A stretch of DNA of 64,000 bases from Cryptomeria japonica (taxonomy: Eukaryota; Streptophyta; Pinopsida; Cupressales; Cupressaceae), in contig NC_081410.1 in assembly GCF_030272615.1 (NCBI RefSeq), forward strand, positions 228,256,915-228,320,914. The letters are read 5' to 3'. Of the stretch, positions 56,012-64,000 are shown piece after piece (the stretch's first letter is position 1; each line of letters begins with the position of its first letter). The notes below the pieces were generated by a model. It was not told where the DNA came from and searched no databases. It was given only the letters and a program-made list of their open reading frames with translations. The translations under genes and the position numbers were made by a program.

Positions 56012-57180
56012 AACTTCTTAGCAATATCCAACATAAATCACTATATAAGGCATCTCTCTCAACTCATTTACAACAATTAAACTATATGCAAACATTATCA
56101 TCAATTCAAGAGTAGATCTGATTCAAGGAGCAACTAGCTACATCAGGGCATCTTCAACTTATGTTTCAATTATGATTTCATGATGTATTTTGTGTGATTT
56201 ATCATGTTATTGCCTCAACACATGAAAGACTTATCTTAACAGTATTGCATTAGCTTTACCTATTTACATTCAAGCATTTTAGTCTTGCCCTCAAAAGACA
56301 AGCCTTTCCATTTCATTCAAGTTCAATTTCTATTTCAATTAGTGTTAGTTCCAAACCCAGGGTTTAACCTAAGGCAAACCCTTATCCACACCACCATTTC
56401 CCATGCAGGTGGCAGATTTGGAAGCCGTGCGAGTGGAAAAGGATAGAGGAGACATATACAAACTAAGATGGCTTTTGCAAAAGTTCCAAAGACCCCTCAA
56501 GACCAGGGCGAAATTGTAGGACCAAGGAAAATTTGGAGGACCAGGGCGACGAGCACTCTAGTCCTGACAATTTTCTGGAATTTTTCAGATATAGGTTTCG
56601 ATCCTCTTCTTCTTCTTAGATCCTAGTTTACAACTGTTTGACTTCTGCAACATTTTGTTTTCATCATTTCATTTCAATTTCTTATTGTTTTTTATAGATT
56701 TAGCATTTACATTTCAAAATCCTAATTCAAACACAACTTCAACTCAAACAAAAGGGGAAATAGGACCTCAATCAACATTCAACCCTCTTCTTAATAGAAT
56801 TGAGGTTGGATTTATTGAGTTCATCCTTCTTTGAATGTAATGTTTGTGAAAGTTAGACCATTTCCTAGTTTACAAAGCATAACTTGGGAAACCCTAATTT
56901 TTCATCCATTACAACAAGAAACCATAAATGCAACTTATTGATGAAACAATTTTGGCAGCAAACCTTCTAAAACTAAAAACAAACAAACTTTAGACTAGAA
57001 TCTAAATGTATTAATCTTGCAAGTTTGATTTAAAAAAAAACTGAAATCTAAATTTGCACAAAATAGTTAGAGAAAAAACTTCTACTTCTTCTCTCAAAGT
57101 ATGCTTCCAAGAAGGGTGATCTCCAAAATGAAAAAATGGCAAACTTCATCAACTTCAACTTAAATGAGGATTAGTAACTT
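56012..57180. other. Retroelement-like leader sequence, no gene
   Basis: A TATA-like CTATATAAGG at 56041 is followed by CTCTCTCAACTC and several hundred bases without frames, as in an LTR R/U5 region. 56400-56640 (GACCAGGGCGA repeats, TTTTCTGGAATTTTTCAGAT) looks like a gypsy leader. 57000-57180, on the minus strand, would be the leader of the copia LTR at 57193. No domain is readable. Confidence 0.3.
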
Positions 57181-57192
57181 GCTCTGATACCA

Positions 57193-57365
57193 TGAAAGGA
57201 AATACAAGAGCAAGAAATGAAAGAAAATCCAAGTAAGTTTATTGATTGACGTAATGTTACCAAATAAGTTGTACAACTTGAGCGAGAAATCACCCAAACA
57301 TGAAGAGGAGAGAGAAAGAGGTAAAACAAAGAAAAATCCCTTATGTATTATGAATGAAGTAGAAA

Positions 57366-57439
<74 letters not shown>

Positions 57440-57795
57440 TCATTACAATAATATCAAAAGTGAAAAATAAGAGGAGAAGCATCTCTTAAGTAGAGATGAG
57501 AAGAGGAGATAGTTTGTAACTCCCAACTCTATGAATGCCACCATTCACAATATATGTGTGCAATGTGTCAACATCCTCTTAAAGAGGAAATCTAATGTTC
57601 CACATATTTGGAATAAATAAAATGAGTTGTGAGAACTCAAATAAGACAAAGGACTTGTAGAGATCCCTTAGGAATATTCCTACAAGTAACAAATAAAAGG
57701 AAATTAACTTTACCAAGTAAAGATTAATTCCCAACTATATTGATCAATTTTACTCAAATGATCATGATAGGGATATATCATTCCCAATCCTTTCA
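57193..57795 (-). mobile_element. Copia LTR (minus strand), TGAAAGG...CCTTTCA
   Basis: The block has matching ends TGAAAGG (57193) and CCTTTCA (57795). On the minus strand it is followed with no gap by the complete primer site TGGTATCAGAGC (57181-57192). It is 603 bp long and contains the (GA)n microsatellite at 57369-57435. It is a 5' LTR; its interior to the left is not recognisable. Confidence 0.65.
57369..57435. repeat. (GA)n microsatellite
   Basis: About 32 GA units lie within the copia LTR above. Confidence 0.95.
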
Positions 57796-59129
57796 CTATT
57801 CTTATTATTAAAAAATGAAATCACCATCGTCATCACCACCACCATCAATCAATCAATGAATCAGTTTTTAGCTTGACTAAGAGCATCATATTTGTTTTAC
57901 TTTGTACCATTATGCATGCTTGCTTGCTTGCATCGATTATCTTTTAATAATCCTTGTAAGACCTCTCCATAATAGCATCACGGTCTACCATATAATAATT
58001 CCATATGGCCCATGCTTGTATGTGACTTTATATTTTGGGTTAATCATCTGTAAGCTTGTCAAATTATCATCCTAGTCCTTATACATTGGTGCATAACATC
58101 GAGTGTTATCTCAAGTAAAGGTTTCTCAAACCATCTTAGCACCATCACTCGATAAATCTCTGCATCCTAATCTATCTATCCTCTCCTATCCTTTTATCTT
58201 TTATCCTCTAATTCCTTCATCCATTTCAAATGCACAACTATAGTCTTTGAACCAACCTACCGTCTAGAGGGGGAATACCTACCTCCTCCCTCATTGCCAC
58301 TCCCCTCCTTCCAATTACCATGGTATCCTATCTAATCCTATCTATTTTTTACCATTATATTTTGTTTTTTCTTTGAAACAATATGTTTTATCGCAACACC
58401 ATCTCAAAGATGGGAAATATGTAGATACCTAAAATTGTCCATATCTAACATTCTTCTTATCCTATCCCAGTGTTAATTAAATAAAACTAATTATTAATTT
58501 AACCTTTTTAATTCTCACTCAATCACTAATTAAATAAAAACAAATTTAATCACTAGTTAATTAAATAAAAATATTCACTTAATTAATTTTATTTTATCCT
58601 CATTCCTCTAGAGTCCCCTTTAAATAAATTTATATTTTTTTAATTAAGTTCAACCTTCGTATCTTTATCTTCTTAAAATTAATAATAAATAATTTATTTA
58701 ATTTATCATTTTCCACTTTGATCCAATTAATTGACTAAAATAAATAAATTAAATAATTAATTAACTAAAATAATTAATTAAATCTTAACATAGTTAATTT
58801 AATTAATTGCTTATCCCTAAAATCCTAGGCATGTATATTAAATACAAAAGCTTTCAAATGCCTTCTTCACATGCCTAAAGAAATAAGGAAAATAATAAAG
58901 AATATACTAATGATTTATTTAAATTTCACATTATATCTTAAACGCCTACATAATGAACATATCTTTCAAGCTTCAATTTGCTCCAAATTTCTACACATAC
59001 ATTTTATATGATAGTTGCCCCTATGTCAGTCTTCATCCTCTACACTAATAGTCCTTATGTTCATCCTAGGCACTATTATGATTGCCATGTTACTCTCTTG
59101 TCCAACTTTACCCTGTTTTGATACCAAGT
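57796..59129. other. AT-rich intergenic region
   Basis: No gene is seen. Around 58421 the text TGTAGATACCTAAAATTGTC followed by strongly AT-rich AATTAAATAA sequence resembles the start of a gypsy-type LTR like that at 61771. No end or primer site can be fixed. Confidence 0.3.
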
Positions 59130-59450
59130 GTGAAAAGACTACACCATTGTTTCATATTAAGAACAAAACAAAGACATTGATATTCAATTAATATAATATT
59201 TACATTATATTCCAATGACACATAAAGTTTTTTTCTTTCTCCTAAATATCAACTCCAAAATCCCTTATTCTCCCTAATTAACCACTAAAAACTAACCTAC
59301 ATTTATTTAATAACTTACATTAAACATTTTAATTAATTTCTTAATCTAAACTAAAAACTAACCTATAAAATGTAATAACCCAACATCCATTACATAGCAT
59401 TTAAGTATGAGCCACTTATAAAATTTAGGTTGAATTAGGTGTCAACAAAT
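59130..59450 (-). mobile_element. Possible small minus-strand LTR
   Basis: On the minus strand a block starting TGTTGACACCTAATTC (near 59448) ends before CTTGGTATCAAAACAGG (about 59112-59128), a decayed copia primer site. It is short, AT-rich and non-coding. The limits are approximate. Confidence 0.3.
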
Positions 59451-61140
59451 GCTAAGTCCTTGATTAATTTTTTATGATAAATGGTGGGATGCAAGAGGTT
59501 TCGAAAACATGTGTGGTCACTTTTAGATCTAGAAATAGATGAAAGGTAGCCAAAATACAATGTAAATGTCTCTATCTTATCATTGTCCAAATATTTATTT
59601 TAAGAAATCATTTTAGGATTTCAATTCTTTATAATAAAAAAGAAAGGAAAATGATTAAAGGAAAGAAAGAAAAATAAAATATGAGTTTGATTGTTAAATA
59701 GGATTGATATGACTTTTTTTTTTTATAATTTTAATAAATAATTAAAAAAATAAAATTATTTTATTTATATCATTTAATTTATTTTTATGTGAGATGTTAT
59801 ATTAAATCAAGAATTACTTTAGAATCAGTTTATTATTCCATAGAACTATTTTATTTATTATATATATTATTTATTTTAAAATTAAGAAATTTACATTTGT
59901 AAATTAAATATTGACTCTCAATAAGTTTTCTTTTAATATTTTTTCATATATCTTAATAATATAAGATATTTTTCTCGGATATCATTATAAATTAATATGC
60001 CCATCTTTAGAAAAACCTATATGCCAATTCATGAAATTGTAATTTTATATATTTACATTTTTCTTTTATAATTATTCATTATGTAATTTGATAAATAAAA
60101 TGGTAAATATTTATACACTTAAATAAACCAAAATATAAATTAGCAAGTAATATTTTTTAAACAATTATCATTATACATTTTAAATAAAATTTTTTTCACA
60201 TTATTTATTTTATATTTTATTAGAGAGTTGTTTTATTTTTCAATAATATTACAATAAATATTAAAAATATTGCATAAAAAAAAAAACTTATTTTAATTTT
60301 TACTATATCACTTATTTTTTATTTTTCATATTAATACCATTTTTAATATTTATTTAGAATTTTCAATTATATTTTACTTTTACATGATATGTTTATGTTA
60401 AAAAAAGTCATTTTATTTACTTAGAGAGTTATTTTAGAGTTAGCATATTGCCTTTCATATTCTTTTTTTTTATTCTATTCATTTATTTTTAGTTTTAGTT
60501 TTTATTATTTTTGTATGTTAAAACAACTTCTGTTAACATGCTCACATCTCACTTTAATTATGTCTCTTGGTATAATTATGCCTTAATATATTTTAATAAA
60601 CTAGCTTAAATATCTTTAATACATCTATCTAAAAAACATTAGATATTAGTCTCAAAGCGCATATTTTGAAATATTTATTAAGGATGATATTTCTCCAAGT
60701 CTTTTAGCTAGTAGTATCTCAACGATGCATGTATTTAAAAGATGTGAGCCCTCTATTATCTAAGCTAGTAGTATCTGCATCTCGCATGTATATATTTATC
60801 AAGATATCTATTTATGTTTTTCAAATGCATAATCAACTTATTAAAAAGATAATTAATAAGACAATTTATAAAAAACCAAAAATATTAGTCGAAGAATAAT
60901 CTATCCCTCTTTATCTATTGAATCTCCAATCTCTTACTCTCACTTCCCACTCCTCTCTATCTTTTTATACCCACATCTCTCTAAAGCTATTTAAAAGATT
61001 AACCCTGTTTTTTATTTTAAAGAGAGAATTTTTTATTGGACAAAATAATAACAAAAGCTTAATGAAACAATATACCCACATCATTATTCAAAAAAAAATT
61101 AATGAAATACTATGATATATAATTTTATAATACTGTATTC
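59451..61140. other. Very AT-rich spacer, nothing recognised
   Basis: There are dense stops in all frames, long A/T runs and no repeats with a clear period. The open frame at 60918-61115 is short and of low complexity, so it is not called. Confidence 0.5.
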
Positions 61141-61770
61141 CCCACTTATCCAAAACCGATTTGACTAAATTTTCCAAACATGTCGCTTCCTATGGAAGTG
61201 CCATTCTCAGTAAGGAAGCTCACATGTTGAGCCTTTAGTTTAACATGGTTGGCCCTTTCTAAAATCAAGCCCCCTTGACTAAATTTTCCAAACATGCCGC
61301 TTCCCCACTTAAGTTGTTTAGTTTATTATTTGACTTTAAATTGGGAAATTAGAATAATGCCTCTGTATCTTCTCTGAAATCCTTGGCTTGCTCAGCAAGA
61401 AATTGATCCATTAAAGGCAATCTCATTGTACATCCCCTATGTTTAGAGTCCATTTGCTTCTTCTTTTTTTGGTGATTTTAAGATAAAAATCACAGAGATG
61501 CACTTCAGGTTGAACAAAATGAAGGCTTGGATGATAGCCTGCATCTTCATCTGGGTTGTGGCTCCCCTGCTTCTGGAAAATGTCGGTCATTCTTAGACCT
61601 CACCTTCTGTGGCCAAAATGTTGGATGACTATGAGAATATGATGATAACGACTTACTTCGCCTACAGATTCCGACCAACAACGGTCTAAACATCAGATAG
61701 ATTGTTGGGCTTTTGACAAGCTTGCGTGCTCCATATGATCCCCTATTTTTTGATCCCATTGATATCACCT
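61141..61770. other. Unassigned sequence with a 30-bp direct repeat
   Basis: TTGACTAAATTTTCCAAACA followed by TGTCGCTTCC (61161-61190) recurs with one change at 61275-61304. At 61370-61770 short peptides on the minus strand (MRLPLMDQFLAEQAKDF) look coding-like but are surrounded by stops. This may be a decayed transposon gene. Confidence 0.3.
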
Positions 61771-63256
61771 TGATGGATCATGTAGTCACATAAATCTGTC
61801 CATTTTAATTAAATGAATATTTGCTATTTATTTGATTAAAAATCCACTAGCCATTAGTTAATTAAATTAATATTTAATTAATTCATCTTCAAACATTCTC
61901 CTATTAATTAAATAAATTATTCAATTTATTTTAATTAATTCATTAAACTAAAATCACAATCAATTAAATGAATAAATTCTATTTATTTCATTTAACCCCT
62001 TCCTCTTTTAAATAAATTAAATAAAACATTTATTTAAATCATTAAAACCCCCCACTTGCATTCTCCTAAAAATGCAACTTGCACCTATTTGTTGAAATAA
62101 ATGAATTTTATTTTAATAAAAATCCTATTTTCCCTCACCCGCCAAACCCACTTGCAATCCTAATCCCCTTCCACATTCTTCTAAACCCCTTTCTAATTAG
62201 CCTAATCCATCCCCTAATTATTGTCACATTCCTAAGCAACTTGGAGTCACTTCTCAAAGACTCCAAAGTTTTTGAAAAGCATTTAATGTTTTATGTGTCC
62301 AACAAGCTAACCTCTAAAGTCTTCCAAACCACTAATGGCTCTTACATGACCATTAATGGCTCTTACATACCCATTTATGGTTAAATCCACTTGCACCCAT
62401 GGTTAAAGACTTTAACCCCTAACTCAACCCTCATATGACCCATGTGTCTTCTCAAGCATTTATTGCTTTGACCATGGTTATCCTCACTGACTCTTGCACA
62501 AGAGTTTATCCATTGGATAAAAGCATTATTCTTTGGATAATTAATTTATTCACTCAACCCAACCTTAACCTTAACTCCCAAGTTAACTCTCAGGTCATGT
62601 CAAACATTTAATGCTTATTCTCTCTCCTCTCAACTCATCTCATGTTGACACTTGTCATCCTGGGATTGGGTTGAAAGCCCTCTCATGGATTGGATATCAT
62701 TCAATCTTGACCCTTGTTGAGATTACTCAATCTCAACCATCCATTGCATCATTTTTCCTATAAATATAGCTCATTTCTTCATAATCCAGATCTTGAAAAC
62801 TTGTATGTATTTACATTATAGTCATTATTAGAGAGCATTTAGCATAAATCATTCATATTCACTCTTTTGGTTTAAAATCAACACTAGCTAATTAGATAAT
62901 CTCTCATTTTTAGCTTTTGTTCACACTTGCATTGCATAAGTAAATCATTTCCAATCTTGAATCTCCATAAGGCATCCATAGTGCAAAAAGCTGCTGAGAG
63001 CTACACTAATTTGGAACTTGGAGAGGAGAGGAACAAGGGAGAAGGAGCTACAAGCATGGTGGAAGGCATTTGGAGATGCCTTGTTGTGTTTGCTTTCATA
63101 GTTAAATACTTCATTATGTTTTTAGTGTCTCTCTTGGTATGCCTGCTTAGACTAGTTCTTGGTTGATTAACACTAACTCTTCTTTGTTTCTTGTGTTTCT
63201 TATGTGTTATAACACCACAAGTTTTGGTCTAACATTGTCCTTTTTGTAGAGCATCA
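61771..63256 (+). mobile_element. Gypsy-like LTR (plus strand)
   Basis: The termini TGATG...CATCA match as inverted ends, and the block is 1,486 bp. It is followed after two bases by TGGTGAACCCGACGTGAA (63259-63276), a TGG-initial primer site unlike the copia sites in this window. The first 300 bp are very AT-rich. CTATAAATATA (62758-62768) is a good TATA box. The interior runs off the window. Gypsy assignment rests on the primer site style and length, since no pol is in view. Confidence 0.6.
62758..62768 (+). promoter_or_regulatory. Candidate TATA box of the gypsy-like LTR
   Basis: CTATAAATATA is followed by a leader-like stretch about 490 bases before the LTR end, a usual distance for plant gypsy LTRs. 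Confidence 0.5.
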
Positions 63257-64000
63257 TTTGGTGAACCCGACGTGAACCAAGGAGCAACTTTTTGAAAAAA
63301 ACTAACTTGTTTGACTATTTTGCTTGACACACAAGTTGCGCTTTAGCGCTATCGTTATTTGGTCTTCTAGCGCTTTTGTTTCTACAATAGCGCTATTGTC
63401 CAAAATTTAGCTATGTTGTCTATAGTCTAGCACTGTTGTCCCTTAATTAGTGCTTTTGTTCCTGTATTAGCACGTTTGTCTTTCAGTCTAAATATTTTCT
63501 TTTGGCGCTTTTGTACTTAGTTTCACATTTTTGTGTTAAGTAGCACTTCTAATCTCACACAGAGTAGCACTATTGTAACAGAGCGTTGTAAAAAATACCT
63601 TGTAACCGATAAATTAATTTTTCGTAGGCTTGTAGAAGCTCACCATGTGTTCAGATTTTACTGACTTTTCGTTTCATGTGCAGGTGTAAAACTAACCCTT
63701 TTATTGCTTAAAATTCCCTTTTCTTAATTTTATTACAAGCTAAAACAAACTCAAACACTTCATTTGGTGCTTAAAATTCAAAATTTTCATTTGGTGTTCT
63801 AAAATTCACAAACAAATTTTGTTTTTCCTGCAAGATAGGCAACCTAAACACTTCATTTTGGTATATAAAACTCAACCAAACAAATTTTGATTTCCTTGCA
63901 TCAATTCAGGTTAAAAATCACAATCCACACTTGGTTTTTGGGCAAATAAAAAGAACAATCAACTTGTTTTATTTTACAAAGCGATTTACTTCAAGCAAAC
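63257..64000 (+). other. Primer site and 5' leader of the gypsy-like element
   Basis: After the primer site (63259-63276) comes about 235 bp with roughly ten copies of a TAGCGCT-TTGT motif (63344-63577). Then follow AT-rich sequence and several AACACTTCATTTGGT-like repeats (about 63755-63870). No gag start lies inside the window. Confidence 0.5.

Noticed and set aside
61547-61768. Minus-strand 73-codon frame
   Set aside because: It has no motif, is surrounded by stops, and abuts an LTR start. Kept only as unassigned sequence.

Overview
This is a window of a large, repeat-rich plant nuclear genome, most likely a gymnosperm. I infer this from stacked, decayed LTR retrotransposons and LINEs, very AT-rich spacers, plant-type Ty1/copia and L1-like LINE domains, and a single recognisable host gene with a 3.6-kb first intron. 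The exact species cannot be named from sequence alone. All alignments were done by eye.

Layout. 1-2087 holds retroelement debris with an LTR-like block on the minus strand. 2088-10607 is an opposite-strand solo LTR split by a complete pol-less LTR retrotransposon, 'element A' (2753-10508). 10608-16461 holds more degraded LTR pieces on both strands. From about 16720 to 45480 an AT-rich satellite-like array of roughly 200-bp units is broken into four islands. The gaps hold a LINE-tail-like insertion that itself contains a nearly intact Ty1/copia element (19054-24692); a minus-strand LINE ('LINE A', about 35253-42512) abutting a second pol-less, gag-only LTR element, 'element B' (26757-35252), which carries a perfect TCCCT target duplication; a 700-bp inverted-repeat DNA transposon inside LINE A; and a 5'-truncated 'LINE B' with a perfect 18-bp target duplication. 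46431-51432 is the only convincing host gene: a three-exon MYBS3/KUA1-type transcription factor of 354 aa with a CCHC knuckle and a SHAQKYF MYB repeat. Beyond it lie AT-rich tandem duplications, a third LINE tail (54060-55181), further LTRs, and at the right edge a gypsy-like LTR (61771-63256) with its primer-binding site and the start of its leader.

How the parts relate. Elements A and B look like Sirevirus-lineage copia derivatives: initiator-Met-type primer sites, AAAGGGGGAGA-type polypurine tracts (repeated six times in B), and gag zinc knuckles. Both lack protease, integrase and reverse transcriptase, so they must have moved with enzymes from a partner element. In place of pol, element A carries a second reading frame of about 1,110 codons with its own leader. 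It is bracketed by a perfect 15-bp purine-rich direct repeat and contains a Lys/Glu octapeptide repeat flanked by helical regions. I recognise no known function in it, and it is the most interesting object in the window. A second cross-cutting signal is a shared stem-loop near the 3' end of five otherwise different LTR families. A third is a run of premature stops that nearly all fit C-to-T decay of Gln and Arg codons.
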